Assembly: GCF_013314895.1 (NCBI RefSeq)
Contig: NZ_JABTYE010000002.1
Coordinates: forward strand, 1 to 64,000
Direction: 5' to 3'
Origin: Cupriavidus gilardii
GTDB taxonomy: Bacteria > Pseudomonadota > Gammaproteobacteria > Burkholderiales > Burkholderiaceae
Length of the DNA: 64,000 nucleotides
Of the stretch, positions 15,590 through 25,556 are shown in pieces. Below the pieces are notes generated by a model, which saw only the letters and a list, made by a program, of their open reading frames with translations, had not been told where the DNA came from and did not search any database. How positions within the stretch are numbered: position 1 is the first letter of the stretch; every line of letters starts with the position of its first letter. The translations under genes were made by a program, and so were the position numbers.

Positions 15590-17374
15590 ATGGCACCGTC
15601 CGCCCGCAGTGCACCGGGAAATTCGCCGCGAATTTCGCCTGCCTGGCCGGCGATCTCGCTGGCCGATGCCCACGCCCGCCTGACCGCGCCCGGCGCGCCC
15701 TTCGAGACCGAGGTGCGCGAGATCCGCGGCATCCCTACCACGGTATGGAAGCACGCGCCGCCGACGCTGCGGGACCTGTTCCTGCAGGCTCGCGCGCGCG
15801 GCGAGCGCACCTTCGTCGTCTACGAGGACCAGCGGGTCTCCTATGCCGGCTTCGCGCGCGCCGCGCTGGCGGTCGCGCATGCGCTGATCGAGGACGGCGT
15901 GCGTCCGGGCGATCGTGTCGCGGTGGCGATGCGCAATCTGCCCGAATGGCCGGCCGCGTTCTACGGCGCGCTGCTGACCGGCGCCATCGCGACGCCGCTC
16001 AACGCGTGGTGGACCGGACCCGAACTGCAATACGGGCTCGCCGATTCCGGCTGCAAGGTCGCGATCGTCGACGACGAACGGCTCGAGCGGCTGCGCCCGC
16101 ATCTGGCCGACTGCCCTGCGCTGGTGCGCGTCCATGTCTGCCGCGGCGCAGCGGATGCGCCAGATGCCGACCCGCGCGTGGTACCGCTGGAGCGGACCAT
16201 CGGCGACGTGATGGCCTGGGACCGGCTGCCCGAACTGCCGCTGCCGGGTGTCGCCATCGATCCCGAAGACGATGCCACGCTTTTCTATACCTCCGGCACC
16301 ACCGGCAAGCCCAAGGGCGCCATCGGCACGCACCGCAATGCGACCACGGTGGCCTTCTGCGGCGGCTTCGGCCCGGCGCGCAACTGTCTGCGCCGGGGCG
16401 AGCCCATCCCCGAACCCGATCCGCTTGCACCGCAGAAGGCAACACTGCTGTCGGTGCCTTTTTTCCATGTGACCGGCTGCATGTCGGTGCTGAACGGCGC
16501 GCTGCACGCCGGCAGCAAGATCGTGCTGATGCGCCGCTGGGACGCGCTGCGCGCGCTGGCGCTGATCGAGCGCGAGCGCTGCACGGTGGCCGGCGGCGTG
16601 CCGACCATCGCCTGGCAACTGGTCGAGCATCCCGAGCGCGAGCGCTTCGACCTGTCCTCGCTGGAGAGCGTCAACTACGGCGGCGCGCCGGCTTCCCCCG
16701 AACTGGTGCGCCGCATCGTCGAGGTCTTTCCGAAGTCGATGCCGGGCATCGGCTGGGGCATGACGGAGACCTCGGCGACCTTCACCAGCCACAACGCCGA
16801 GGAGTATCTGCATCGCCCGGACAGCAGCGGCCCCGCACTGCCGATCGGCGAGATGAAGGTGGTCGACGGCCGCGGCCGCGCCTTGCCGCCCGGCGAGGTC
16901 GGCGAGCTGATGGTGCGCGGCGCCAACGTCGTGCGCGGCTACTGGAACAAGCCCGAGGCCACGGCCAGCACCTTCGTCGACGGCTGGCTGCGCACCGGCG
17001 ATATCGCGCGGCTGGACGAGGAAGGCTTCCTCTATATCGTCGACCGCGCCAAGGACATGCTGATCCGCGGCGGCGAGAACATCTATTGCATCGAGGTCGA
17101 GAGCGCGCTGTACGAGCACCCGGCGGTGATGGACGCGGCCCTGGTCGGCATCCCGCACCGCACGCTGGGCGAGGAGCCGGGCGCGGTGGTCGGCGTCAAG
17201 CCCGGGGCCAGCGTCACCGAGGCCGAGCTGCAGGCCTTCGTCGCCCAGCGGCTGGCGGCGTTCAAGGTGCCGGTCCGCGTGATCGTGCGCAACGAAACGC
17301 TGCCGCGCAATGCCAACGGCAAGATCCTGAAGTCGGAACTGCGCAAGCTGTTCGACGACGGCGCCGGCGCCTGA
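15590..17374 (+). CDS. Class I adenylate-forming acyl-CoA ligase
   Basis: A 594-residue acyl-CoA synthetase. Motifs in order: the phosphate loop LFYTSGTTGKPKGAIGTH, the aromatic/acyl pocket region LSVPFFHVTGCM, GWGMTETSA, the hinge TGDIARLDEEGFLYIVDRAKD, a GGENIY motif, and the catalytic C-terminal lysine in PRNANGKILKSEL. The N-terminal 25 residues are not conserved and the ATG at 15590 lacks a clear ribosome binding site, so the start could be slightly downstream. It follows the SDR by 23 nt in one operon. Sequence style is that of fatty-acid or steroid side-chain CoA ligases; the substrate is not determined. Confidence 0.9.
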   Translation: MAPSARSAPGNSPRISPAWPAISLADAHARLTAPGAPFETEVREIRGIPTTVWKHAPPTLRDLFLQARARGERTFVVYEDQRVSYAGFARAALAVAHALIEDGVRPGDRVAVAMRNLPEWPAAFYGALLTGAIATPLNAWWTGPELQYGLADSGCKVAIVDDERLERLRPHLADCPALVRVHVCRGAADAPDADPRVVPLERTIGDVMAWDRLPELPLPGVAIDPEDDATLFYTSGTTGKPKGAIGTHRNATTVAFCGGFGPARNCLRRGEPIPEPDPLAPQKATLLSVPFFHVTGCMSVLNGALHAGSKIVLMRRWDALRALALIERERCTVAGGVPTIAWQLVEHPERERFDLSSLESVNYGGAPASPELVRRIVEVFPKSMPGIGWGMTETSATFTSHNAEEYLHRPDSSGPALPIGEMKVVDGRGRALPPGEVGELMVRGANVVRGYWNKPEATASTFVDGWLRTGDIARLDEEGFLYIVDRAKDMLIRGGENIYCIEVESALYEHPAVMDAALVGIPHRTLGEEPGAVVGVKPGASVTEAELQAFVAQRLAAFKVPVRVIVRNETLPRNANGKILKSELRKLFDDGAGA

Positions 17375-17403
17375 GCACCCTCCCCGGCGGCGTGCCGAGC
17401 CGC

Positions 17404-17916
17404 TCAGCGCAGCGGTATCGGCGTGCCGGCATCCACCGGCACCGCGGTCACGCTGTTCTTCGGACTGCCCGACACGATGCGGTCCGAGTAGGTCAGATAG
17501 ACCAGCGTGTTGCGCTTGCGATCGACCACGCGCACCACGTGCAGGGTCTTGAACAGGATCGACATGCGCTCCGAAAACACATTGTCCTGCTGACGCAGCG
17601 GCCCCTTGAAGCCGATCTTGCCGACCTGGCGGCAGGCGATCGACGCTTCGGCCGGATCCTCGGCCATGCCGAGCGAGCCCTTGATGCCGCCGGTGCGGGC
17701 GCGCGAGACGTAGCAGGTAATGCCGTCGACTTCGGGATCGTCGTAGGCCTCGATCACGACGCGGTCCGAGCCGGTCACGCGGAAATGCGTGTTGACGCTG
17801 CCGATCTCTTCGCCGTGCGCCGGCGCGGTCCATGCAAGGGCAACAGCGCAAGCCAGCACTGCAGTCGGCGATGCCGCCGACCATGCGGCCATTGGACGAC
17901 GGGAAGCGTGCGCCAT
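17404..17916 (-). CDS. creA: CreA family periplasmic protein
   Basis: A 170-residue exported protein of the CreA family (conserved, function unknown in E. coli despite the name). A signal peptide spans about residues 1-36 (hydrophobic core AVLACAVALAW, ending APAHG). The mature part carries the family blocks EEIGSVNTHF, ITCYVSRARTGGIKG, a pair of conserved Cys (about 68 and 95) and the C-terminal YLTYSDRIVSGSPKNS. ATG 17916 lies 2 nt after the stop of the upstream thioesterase, so the two are co-transcribed. The open frame upstream to 18501 simply runs through the thioesterase. Confidence 0.9.
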   Translation of the reverse strand: MAHASRRPMAAWSAASPTAVLACAVALAWTAPAHGEEIGSVNTHFRVTGSDRVVIEAYDDPEVDGITCYVSRARTGGIKGSLGMAEDPAEASIACRQVGKIGFKGPLRQQDNVFSERMSILFKTLHVVRVVDRKRNTLVYLTYSDRIVSGSPKNSVTAVPVDAGTPIPLR

Positions 17917-17918
17917 GG

Positions 17919-18404
17919 TCAGCTCACCGCGCCCTGGATCTGGTCGTGCCGGTGCTCCATTTCCTGGCGCAGCTGGCGGCGCAGCTGCGCGGCGGCGAAG
18001 CGCTGGCGCTCGACCTCGTCGCGCGGCACCAGCGGCGGCACCTCGGCCGGCTTGCCGTCGTCGTCGACCGCGACCATCGTGAAATAGCAGCTGTTGGTAT
18101 GGCGCACCAGCTTGCTGCGGATGTTCTCGGTGATGACCTTGATGCCGATCTCCATCGAACTGCGGCCGGTGTAGTTGACCGCCGCGAGGAAGGTCACCAG
18201 TTCGCCGACGTGGATCGGCTGGCGGAACACCACCTGATCGACCGACAGCGTGACGACATAGCGGCCCGCGTAGCGGCTGGCGCAGGCATAGGCGACCATG
18301 TCCAGATATTTGAGGATGGTGCCGCCGTGGACATTGCCGGAGAAATTGGCCATGTCCGGCGTCATCAGCACGGTCATCGACAGTTGATGCGAGAGGTCGT
18401 TCAT
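17919..18404 (-). CDS. Acyl-CoA thioesterase, YciA-type hot-dog fold
   Basis: A 161-residue hot-dog thioesterase hydrolysing acyl-CoA to free acid and CoA. The family signature NFSGNVHGGTILKYLDMVAY, with the conserved N-x-x-G motif, starts about residue 22, and SVDQVVFRQPIHVGELV is the second conserved block. The C-terminal 40 residues are basic and probably helical. ATG 18404 is chosen because homologous sequence begins there (MNDLSHQLSMTVLMTPDMAN); the upstream open frame would overlap the hupB terminator. It forms a two-gene operon with creA (2-nt gap). Confidence 0.9.
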   Translation of the reverse strand: MNDLSHQLSMTVLMTPDMANFSGNVHGGTILKYLDMVAYACASRYAGRYVVTLSVDQVVFRQPIHVGELVTFLAAVNYTGRSSMEIGIKVITENIRSKLVRHTNSCYFTMVAVDDDGKPAEVPPLVPRDEVERQRFAAAQLRRQLRQEMEHRHDQIQGAVS

Positions 18405-18504
18405 CGGGAGCGGCGCGGTGGGTTGAGAAATGCGGTGCAAGGATGCCCTTGCAGAACGCGAGTGTAGCGCGGCTGCGCGACCGTGCGATGGCGGCGCCCA
18501 AATG

Positions 18505-18527
18505 AAAAAGCGGCCCGCATGGGCCGC
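18505..18527 (-). terminator. Rho-independent terminator of hupB
   Basis: On the minus strand gcggccc / gggccgc (7-bp stem, 4-nt loop) is followed by TTTTT, 30 nt after the hupB stop. Confidence 0.85.
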
Positions 18528-18558
18528 TCTCCCGGTTGGCATCCCTGGATGCCCGCTC

Positions 18559-18840
18559 TTACTTCTTCTTGTTCACAGCGTCCTTGAAACCCTGGCCGGC
18601 AGAGAACTTGACCGTCTTGGCGGCCGGAATCTTGATCGTTTCGCCGGTGCGCGGGTTGCGGCCGGTACGGGCGGCGCGCTTGCCGGCGCCGAAGCTGCCG
18701 AAGCCCACCAGCGTGACCGAATCTCCCTTGGCAACCGCCTTCTTGATGTTTTCCAGCGCGGCGTTCAGGGCGCGCTCCGCTGCAGCGTTGCTCAGTTCCG
18801 CGTCTGCGGCGATGGCAGACACCAGTTCACCTTTATTCAT
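18559..18840 (-). CDS. hupB: DNA-binding protein HU-beta
   Basis: A canonical 93-residue HU: helical dimerisation region ([25 protein letters not shown]), the beta-saddle [22 protein letters not shown] with the DNA-intercalating Arg-Asn-Pro loop ([14 protein letters not shown]), and a short basic C-terminus. It bends DNA and helps compact the nucleoid. AAGGG lies at normal distance upstream of ATG 18840. Monocistronic with its own promoter and terminator. It has no N-terminal tail, unlike the HU paralogue at 11560-12003, so the two proteins should differ in DNA-condensing behaviour. Confidence 0.97.
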   Translation of the reverse strand: MNKGELVSAIAADAELSNAAAERALNAALENIKKAVAKGDSVTLVGFGSFGAGKRAARTGRNPRTGETIKIPAAKTVKFSAGQGFKDAVNKKK

Positions 18841-18904
18841 GGCTGTATCCCTTGTTGGTCGTCGTCACCGGTGACCAGCCTGAGCCGTTTCACCGACCGG
18901 CGCA

Positions 18905-18933
18905 GTCTAATCCGCCGCTTGCGCATTGGGCAA
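18905..18933 (-). promoter_or_regulatory. Likely hupB promoter
   Basis: On the minus strand TTGCCC (18933-18928), 17 nt, then TTAGAC (18910-18905). This is a moderate sigma70 match 65-70 nt upstream of the hupB start. Confidence 0.4.
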
Positions 18934-19083
18934 TCCCCAGTCGCACCGGCGCAACGAAAATCCCGGAAATCCTTCCGTCAAGCGGCTTTCGGGGAGATTT
19001 ACCCCGTCAATTCCGAGCTTTGAAGCGGGCCGGACAGCGGGTTATCCCCAATGCGCAGTTCGGGACGGCGGACGCCCGGGGTT

Positions 19084-20304
19084 TTACTCGGCGGCCACCG
19101 TCGCAGCCGAACGACGGCCCAGCATGCGCATCAGCACCGCGCCGATGCCCCCGATGGCCATCACCACGCCCAGCGGCAAGGCAGTGCCGTCGTGCCACAC
19201 GCTGACCGCGGTACCGGCCAGCGTGCCCATGCCGAATTGCAGCGTGCCCATCAGCGCCGATGCGGTACCGGCGCGATGGCCCTGATGCGCCAGCGACAGC
19301 GTGGATGCATTGGGCATGATGCAGCCCAGCGCTGCCACGTAGACGAAGAAGCCGATCAGCAGCACGGGCAGCGCCGCCACGTCGGCAAGATTGGCCAGAG
19401 CCAGCAGCGAGCCCGCCGCGCACGGCGCCGCCAGCGCCAGCCGCAGCACGCGATCGAGCGAGCGGCCGCGCACCAGTGCGGCATTGAGCTGCGACATCGC
19501 GATCAGGCCGAAGGCATTGGCGCCGAACACGAAGCCATAGTGGGAAGGATCGATGCCGTGCAATTCGATCAGCACGAAGGGCGAGCCGGCGATATAGGCG
19601 AACATGCCCGATTGCGCGAAGCCGGCGCACAGCGAATAACCGAGGAATTCCCGGTCGCGCAGCAACGCGCCGTAGTTGCGGAAGACTTCGGCCAACCGCA
19701 GCGGGAGTGCGCGTCGCGGATCGAGCGACTCCTCCAGCCGGAAATGCACCAGCAGCAGGATCATCGTGCCGACCGCCGCCATCACCCAGAAGATCGCGCG
19801 CCAGCCGAGCGTGGTCAGGATCGCGCCGCCGACGATCGGCGCGAGGATCGGCGCGAGGCCCATCACCAGCATCAGCGACGAAAACGCGCGCGCGGACTCA
19901 TGGGCCTCGAGCCGATCGCGCACCATCGCGCGCGCCATCACCATGCCGGCGCAGCCCCCGGCCGCCTGCACGAAGCGCCAGGCCATCAGCGCCGGGGCGT
20001 CGCTCGACAGCGCGCAGGCCACCGACGCCAGCACATAGAGGATCAGGCCCACATACAGCGGAGCCTTGCGTCCGAAGCGATCGCTGACCGGGCCGTAGAA
20101 CGACTGCCCGATCGCCAGGCCGACCAGAAAGGTGCCAAGCGTCAGCTGCACGCTGCCGATGTCGACGCCGAGATCGGCGGCCAGCGTCGGGAACGCCGGC
20201 AAATACATGTCGATCGACAGCGGCGCCAGCGCGGTCAGCGACGCGCAGATCAGCAGCCACAGCGGGAAACGCGGCGTTGTCGCCGGGCGGGAGGATTGGG
20301 TCAT
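19084..20304 (-). CDS. bcr: Bcr/CflA family multidrug efflux MFS transporter
   Basis: A 406-residue, 12-TM major facilitator of the DHA1 Bcr/CflA group, which exports drugs such as bicyclomycin or chloramphenicol by proton antiport. Typical segments are LAPLSIDMYLPAFPTLAADLG in the first TM, the loop 2-3 motif GPVSDRFGRKAPLYVGL, and the antiporter motif-C region LAPILAPIVGGAIL in TM5. ATG 20304 (MTQSSRPATTPRFPLWLL) is preferred to the upstream open frame because only sequence from there is family-like. Single gene; no adjacent regulator is evident. The real substrate is unknown. Confidence 0.9.
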   Translation of the reverse strand: MTQSSRPATTPRFPLWLLICASLTALAPLSIDMYLPAFPTLAADLGVDIGSVQLTLGTFLVGLAIGQSFYGPVSDRFGRKAPLYVGLILYVLASVACALSSDAPALMAWRFVQAAGGCAGMVMARAMVRDRLEAHESARAFSSLMLVMGLAPILAPIVGGAILTTLGWRAIFWVMAAVGTMILLLVHFRLEESLDPRRALPLRLAEVFRNYGALLRDREFLGYSLCAGFAQSGMFAYIAGSPFVLIELHGIDPSHYGFVFGANAFGLIAMSQLNAALVRGRSLDRVLRLALAAPCAAGSLLALANLADVAALPVLLIGFFVYVAALGCIMPNASTLSLAHQGHRAGTASALMGTLQFGMGTLAGTAVSVWHDGTALPLGVVMAIGGIGAVLMRMLGRRSAATVAAE

Positions 20305-20606
20305 TGCGATGGGAGGAATCGCGTCCGCGCCGGCCTCGGAGAGCGCGTGGAGGACCGGCGAACGGCGGGCGCAAAAGCGGACGCGATCATTGCGGCAACG
20401 CACTGGCGGACGACGGGAACGACGTCAAGCGAAAGCCGCAATTGTTGCACACCGTGATGTATCGCGCGCTTGCGGGTTCCGCGTCCCGGGGTCGGCAGGT
20501 ACAATGCACCCGGTCGACACATTGCCGGTCCGTCATCATCGCCGGCCTCGATCGCGGGACGACAGCGCAGCCCTGCCCCGTGCCGTTCCAGGCGTTCTTC
20601 CCCTGC
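20305..20606. other. Divergent intergenic region, no gene seen
   Basis: About 300 nt between the Bcr-type exporter and the secreted unknown protein. Open frames cross it but show no protein-like composition. I see no repeat, hairpin or convincing promoter. Confidence 0.4.
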
Positions 20607-21218
20607 ATGCGAACCATATCGAACCACACGACTGCATCGATCGCCCGAGGAACGTCGGCCTCCATCGGGATCGCTACCGCAACCTGCTTGCTGTGGGCCT
20701 CGTCCGCCTGCGCGGCGCCGGTCACCGCCCGCACGGTCGCGGCGCATCCGGGCGCGAGCGCCGCGGTGGTGGTCGATGAAGCCGATTCGCTGACCCGCAT
20801 GCTGCGCGGCGCGGCCACCGGCCAGAATACCGGCGCGGCCGGCGTGCCGGAATTCCTGCGCAGCTCGCGCCGGCCCGATACCGTGCTGGCGCGCGCCTGC
20901 CGCCAACTCAACGACGCGCTGCCGATCGACATCGACAAGGAAACGCGTCTGCGCCGCTGCCAGGCGGTGCCCGGCAAACACATCCTGTTCCAGCTGGAAT
21001 TGACCAACTACAGCGGGCCGATGCTCGACCTCGCCAGCTTCGAGGTCAGCTATGCCGCGCCGCTACAGCGCAATATCTGCGCGAATCGCGACGTCGAGAT
21101 CCTGACCAAGCTGGGCGTCAGCATGATGTTCCGCTACATGACACGCAAGGCGCGAGGCGAGCGCCGCGTCGGCGACGTCTATATCAACGGCCCGATCTGC
21201 ACGGCGGCGCTGCGCTGA
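20607..21218 (+). CDS. Secreted hypothetical protein
   Basis: A 203-residue protein without a family I can name. A signal peptide (hydrophobic core about residues 17-35, IGIATATCLLWASSACAAP, cleavage after ACA) leads to a mature protein with four Cys (RACRQL, RRCQAV, NICANR and GPICTA), which could form two disulfides in the periplasm. A central segment KHILFQLELTNYSGPMLDLASFEVSY looks like a beta-rich domain. ATG 20607 is the first in-frame Met directly before the signal peptide; no strong ribosome binding site is visible. It is divergent from the Bcr exporter. Confidence 0.65.
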   Translation: MRTISNHTTASIARGTSASIGIATATCLLWASSACAAPVTARTVAAHPGASAAVVVDEADSLTRMLRGAATGQNTGAAGVPEFLRSSRRPDTVLARACRQLNDALPIDIDKETRLRRCQAVPGKHILFQLELTNYSGPMLDLASFEVSYAAPLQRNICANRDVEILTKLGVSMMFRYMTRKARGERRVGDVYINGPICTAALR

Positions 21219-21272
21219 GAAGATTCGTCCCGCGCTGACACCCGCTGACACCATTTGGGCCTGGGGTGTTCT

Positions 21273-21381
21273 CCCTCTCCCCTTCAGGGGGAGAGGGTTG
21301 GGGACAGGGGGGTTTCAAGCGCGATCGCATAACCATCGCCCTTGCCCTCTCCCCCACCCCTCTCCCGCAAGCGGGAGAGGG
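21273..21381. repeat. REP-like palindromic element (two GC-rich hairpins)
   Basis: Two hairpins bracket the gap between the secreted protein and opgH: ccctctcccc / ggggagaggg (21273-21297) and ccctctcccgc / gcgggagaggg (21358-21381), with further ccctctccccc copies between them. The facing arms are partly complementary over the longer range as well. Such ccctctccc...gggagaggg elements recur between genes in many high-GC proteobacteria. It probably acts as an mRNA 3' stabiliser or terminator for both convergent genes. Confidence 0.75.
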
Positions 21382-21411
21382 AATCATCGGCAAGCGTGAA
21401 TCACCGATCTT

Positions 21412-23991
21412 TCAAGCCGCCGCACTGCCCCGCGGGCGCAGGGGCACCACATTGGCCGCGCGGCGCAGCAGCGCGCGGGTGGCCTTCCAGCCGTCGTCGG
21501 CCAGCGGCGACGACCAGACCGCCTCGTGCAGGCGCGACAGCGCCAGCGGATCGTTCAGCAACAGCAGCTTCTGCTTCGGCGTAAGCTTGTCCGGCCCGCT
21601 GGTCAGCGCCTGCTGCACCAGCACCGCGTGCTGACGCTGCGTGCCGGCCGGCTGGACCACGCGGGCGGTCGCGGTCGCGCACATCAGCGCATTGGTGACC
21701 GGATCGACCACTGCGTCGACGAAGCCCGGCGTGTCGCCGGCCTCGGCCACATGGCGCTGCGTGTCGACGATCTCGCGCGGCGGCTCGGCTTCCTCGGGAA
21801 TCACGAACAATCCGGCCCGGCGCGTGGCACGGCCCAGGCTGACGCGCGAGAGCCAGACCGACAACGGTATCGACATCGCCAGCGCGCCGACGATCGGCAG
21901 CAGCCACCAGACGAAGCCCGGATCGAGCCAGTACACCAGCGCGCCCCAGCCCAGGCCGAGCAGCGTGTGCCAGCCGTGGCGGCGCACCGCCTCGCCCCAG
22001 GTCGTCTCGGCGTCCTCGCGCGGCGGCGACTTCCACGAGATGCCCCAGCCGATGTAGGCGGCGAGCACGAACTGGGTATGGAACAGCATCCGCACCGGCG
22101 CCAGCAAGGCCGAGATCACGACCTCGATCAGCATCGACAGCATCAGCCGCAGCGCCCCGCCGTAGCGGCGCGCCTGCTTCATCAGCAGCACCACGCCGAA
22201 CAGCTTGGGCAGGAACAGCAGCGTCGCGGTCGCCGAGAACAGGGCCAGCGCCTTCTCCGGATGCCACTCGGGCCAGTTCGGATAGAACTGATAGGGCTGC
22301 GAGAAATACTCCGGCGGCACCAGCGCATGCTTGGCCAGCATCGCGGTCGACAGCAGCAGGAACAGGAACCACAGCGGCGCCGACAGATAGGCCATCACGC
22401 CGGTCAGGAACACCGCGCGGTGCACCGTGTGGAAACCCTGCTTCATCCACAGCCGGAAGTTCATCAGGTTGCCCTGGCACCAGCGGCGGTCGCGCTTGAC
22501 CTCGTCGAGCAGATTGGGCGGCAGTTCCTCGAACGAGCCGGGCAGGTCGTAGGCGATCCACACGCCCCACCCCGCGCGGCGCATCAGCGCGGCCTCGACG
22601 AAATCGTGCGACAGGATCTCGCCGGCCAGCGGCCCCTTGCCGGGCAGCGGCGCCAGCGCGCAATGCTCCATGAAGGGCTTGATGCGGATGATCGCATTAT
22701 GGCCCCAGTAGTGCGATTCGCCCAGCTGCCAGTAATGCAGGCCGGCCGTAAACAGCGGTCCGTAGACGCGCGTGGCGAACTGCTGCACGCGGGCATACAT
22801 GGTCTCGCGGCCGGTCGCCAGCGGCGCAGTTTGGATGATGCCCGCGCCCGGGTTGGCCTCCATCAGCCGCACCAGCGTGGCCAGGCAATCGCCGCTCATC
22901 ACGCTGTCGGCGTCGAGCACCACCATGTAGCGGTACTTGCTGCCCCAGCGGCGGCAGAAGTCGGCGACGTTGCCGGTCTTGCGCTTGACCCGATGGCGGC
23001 GCCAGCGATAGAAGATGCGGCCGAAGCCGTTCACCGCGCGGCAGGCTTCCATCCACGCATCGGTTTCCGCGGTGCGCAGGTCCGGATTGCCGCTGTCGGA
23101 CAGCACGAAGAAATCGAAGTGCGCGAGCTCGCCGGTGCGTTCCAGCGATTCGTAGGTCGCGCGCAGGCCGGCAAAGACGCGGGTCACGTCCTCGTTGCAG
23201 ATCGGCATGATCACCGCGGTGCGGGCCTCCTGCGCGATCGGCGCGTTGCCGCTGGCAGAGCGCGAGATCAGATGGCGATCGCCGCCCTTGGCCAGCACCA
23301 GGAAACCCATCATCGCGGTCCAGAAGCCGGCCGAGACCCACGAGAACAGCACCGTGAACAGACCCAGCGTGATCATCTCGAGGGTGTCGTTGCCCTTGTA
23401 CGGCAGCACCGTCGACATGAAGTACGTCGCCATCATGGTCTGCACGATCACCAGGAACAGCAGCACCCAGCGACGGTGCGCGCCCGCGGGATGCCACTTG
23501 CCCTCGGCATCGGGGCCGTCGTGCAGCGTGTCCCACGTTTCCGGGACCGGCGGCTTGCCCAGCAGCTTGCGCACGCCATTGCGCACGAACGCGGCGACCA
23601 GATGCGGCGGCCACGGCCGCGGCACCATCGAGGCGCGTTTCGGTTCGGGGCCGGTGGCCACATGGACCGTGCCGTCGGCGCGCCGCTCGATCAGCGGTTC
23701 GCCGCCGACCTTGGGTTCGCCGTAGGCCAGTTGAAGACGCCGTTCGATCGACGCGTAGGCCGCGCCGGCGGGGGAAGCCGCGCCGTCGCCGTTGGCCAAC
23801 GCCTTTTGCAGCGAGCGCACGCCGGCGTCGTCGCCGGCGGCATCGCCCTTGATGACGATGCCTTCATGCAGCGCGGTATCGGCCAGCAGGTCGCGGCGCT
23901 GTTCCGGCGAAACCGGCAGGCGGTCGACATAGCGCTCGCACGCCGCCGCGGCCGAGCGCTGCTTTAGCCTGGGGGTAAGATGTAGCTCCAT
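21412..23991 (-). CDS. opgH: Glucans biosynthesis glucosyltransferase H
   Basis: An inner-membrane GT2 family processive glucosyltransferase of 859 residues that polymerises UDP-glucose into the beta-1,2 backbone of osmoregulated periplasmic glucans. After a cytoplasmic N-terminal region, paired TMs (about 170-240) lead to a cytosolic GT2 domain: [16 protein letters not shown], the DxD in [12 protein letters not shown], the conserved [14 protein letters not shown], and QRxRW-like [10 protein letters not shown]. Further TMs follow (from about 520) and a cytosolic tail. The start overlaps the end of opgG by 28 nt, the standard opgGH arrangement and a sign of translational coupling. All catalytic motifs are intact. 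Confidence 0.96.
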   Translation of the reverse strand: MELHLTPRLKQRSAAAACERYVDRLPVSPEQRRDLLADTALHEGIVIKGDAAGDDAGVRSLQKALANGDGAASPAGAAYASIERRLQLAYGEPKVGGEPLIERRADGTVHVATGPEPKRASMVPRPWPPHLVAAFVRNGVRKLLGKPPVPETWDTLHDGPDAEGKWHPAGAHRRWVLLFLVIVQTMMATYFMSTVLPYKGNDTLEMITLGLFTVLFSWVSAGFWTAMMGFLVLAKGGDRHLISRSASGNAPIAQEARTAVIMPICNEDVTRVFAGLRATYESLERTGELAHFDFFVLSDSGNPDLRTAETDAWMEACRAVNGFGRIFYRWRRHRVKRKTGNVADFCRRWGSKYRYMVVLDADSVMSGDCLATLVRLMEANPGAGIIQTAPLATGRETMYARVQQFATRVYGPLFTAGLHYWQLGESHYWGHNAIIRIKPFMEHCALAPLPGKGPLAGEILSHDFVEAALMRRAGWGVWIAYDLPGSFEELPPNLLDEVKRDRRWCQGNLMNFRLWMKQGFHTVHRAVFLTGVMAYLSAPLWFLFLLLSTAMLAKHALVPPEYFSQPYQFYPNWPEWHPEKALALFSATATLLFLPKLFGVVLLMKQARRYGGALRLMLSMLIEVVISALLAPVRMLFHTQFVLAAYIGWGISWKSPPREDAETTWGEAVRRHGWHTLLGLGWGALVYWLDPGFVWWLLPIVGALAMSIPLSVWLSRVSLGRATRRAGLFVIPEEAEPPREIVDTQRHVAEAGDTPGFVDAVVDPVTNALMCATATARVVQPAGTQRQHAVLVQQALTSGPDKLTPKQKLLLLNDPLALSRLHEAVWSSPLADDGWKATRALLRRAANVVPLRPRGSAAA

Positions 23992-25556
23992 GTCTCTGAC
24001 AGGGTTGTGTTGCCGTTGCGAAGATAGCCGCGCAACTCGACCGGCTTGTTCTCGTCCTTGCGGCGCAGGAACATCGTCATGCGCCAGCCACCGGTGGCCT
24101 CGTTACGCTGCGTCGTCGTGCGCAGCAGTTCGGCGTTGCCATCGGCCGATACCACCGCATCCAGATGCGCGGCGGGATCCAGCTTCTTAAATGCGGGGCC
24201 TTCGAAATCCACCAGCAGCGAGAAGCTGGTGTCTTCCTTGTTGCGGGTCAGCCCCTGGCCGCGGCGGGTCTGCGTGACCCACGACAGCGGCGGCATGCGC
24301 TCGCGATCCTTCTGCCACAGCAGCCGGTATTCGAGATCGAACGGCTGCCTGGGCTTGGGCGGATTGTCCGGAACCCAGTAGGCCACGATGTTGTCGTTGG
24401 TCTCGTCCGGCGTCGGGATCATCACCAGCTCGACCCGGCCCGAACCCCAGTTACCGCGCGGTTCGACCCAGCCGCTCGGCCGGCGTTCATACCATTCGCC
24501 GATTTCCTGGTAGCTCGAGAACGAGCGGTCGCGCTGCATCAGGCCGAAACCCTGCGGATTGGTCGCCGAGAACGAGGTCACCAGCAGGCGCTTCGGATTG
24601 ACCAGCGGACGCCAGATCCATTCGCCCGTGCCCAGCTGGATCGACAGACCATCGGAGTCGTGCACCTCGGGGCGGAAGTCCGGCGTCGCCGGCGGCTGGT
24701 TCTCGCCGAACAGATACATGCTGGTCAGCGGCGCCAGGCCCAGCTTGGTGACGTTCTCGCGCAGATAGAGGCGCGCCTTGACCTCGGTCTCGGTATCGGC
24801 GCCCGGCTTGATCACGAAGCGATAGGCGCCGCTCATGCGGCGCGAGTCCATCAGCGCATAGATGGTCAGATGCTTGTCGCCCGCCGCGGGACGCTCGATC
24901 CAGTATTCGACGAAGCGCGGAAATTCCTCGCCCGACGCGAGCGCGGTGTCGACGGCGAGGCCGCGCGCCGACAGGCCGTACCACTGGTCCTTGCCGACGC
25001 CGCGGAAATAGCTCGCGCCGACGAAGGACACGACCTCGTCCTTTTGCTTGCCGTTGATCGGATGCAGCACGCGGAAGCCCGCAAAGCCCAGGCCCTTGAG
25101 CATCTCGGGATCGAACTTGTGCGAGCCGTAGTTGAAGTCCGCCGGATTGAAGCGCATTTCGCGCACGCGGTTGCCGGTGACCTCGTTGATCTTCACGGGC
25201 TGGTCGAACACCATGCCCTCGTGGAAGAACGACAGCTCGAACGGCAGCTTGGTATTGCGCCAGACAAAGCGTTCGGGCTTGTACTGGATCTCCCGATAGC
25301 GCGGGTACGACAGCTCGCGCAGTTCGGTGGGCAGATGGGCCTTGGGGGCCTTGTAAGGGGAATTGGCCAGCTGGCGCGCGCGCGCCGCGACGGTATCGAA
25401 GCTGAACGCCTGCGCCGTCATCGCGAAGCAGGCCAGTGCACCGGCACACAGCCATCGTCCCAGTCGCACGCCATCGAAGCGCACCGGCAACCTGGGCGGG
25501 CGTGAACGGGCGGAAAGCGGCAAGGAAGTGGCGGAGTCGATCATGAATGCCGTCAT
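23964..25556 (-). CDS. opgG: Periplasmic glucans biosynthesis protein G
   Basis: A periplasmic protein of about 530 residues needed, with OpgH, to make and branch osmoregulated periplasmic glucans. A signal peptide ends at MTAQA-FSF. The mature protein has the two OpgG domains: an N-terminal beta-sandwich with a large groove ([17 protein letters not shown] through the [18 protein letters not shown] block and on to about residue 390) and a C-terminal Ig-like domain ending [13 protein letters not shown] 25556 or 25544 is the likely start; the frame is open further upstream to 25757 but is unconserved there. It overlaps opgH by 28 nt in one operon. Confidence 0.94.
   Translation of the reverse strand: MTAFMIDSATSLPLSARSRPPRLPVRFDGVRLGRWLCAGALACFAMTAQAFSFDTVAARARQLANSPYKAPKAHLPTELRELSYPRYREIQYKPERFVWRNTKLPFELSFFHEGMVFDQPVKINEVTGNRVREMRFNPADFNYGSHKFDPEMLKGLGFAGFRVLHPINGKQKDEVVSFVGASYFRGVGKDQWYGLSARGLAVDTALASGEEFPRFVEYWIERPAAGDKHLTIYALMDSRRMSGAYRFVIKPGADTETEVKARLYLRENVTKLGLAPLTSMYLFGENQPPATPDFRPEVHDSDGLSIQLGTGEWIWRPLVNPKRLLVTSFSATNPQGFGLMQRDRSFSSYQEIGEWYERRPSGWVEPRGNWGSGRVELVMIPTPDETNDNIVAYWVPDNPPKPRQPFDLEYRLLWQKDRERMPPLSWVTQTRRGQGLTRNKEDTSFSLLVDFEGPAFKKLDPAAHLDAVVSADGNAELLRTTTQRNEATGGWRMTMFLRRKDENKPVELRGYLRNGNTTLSETWSYILPPG

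Noticed and set aside
15494..17884. 796-residue minus-strand frame
   Set aside because: It lies antisense to the acyl-CoA ligase, whose motifs are complete in the plus strand.
21262..21384. Possible insertion-sequence ends or attachment site
   Set aside because: No transposase, integrase or target duplication is near; the structure fits a REP-like palindrome.
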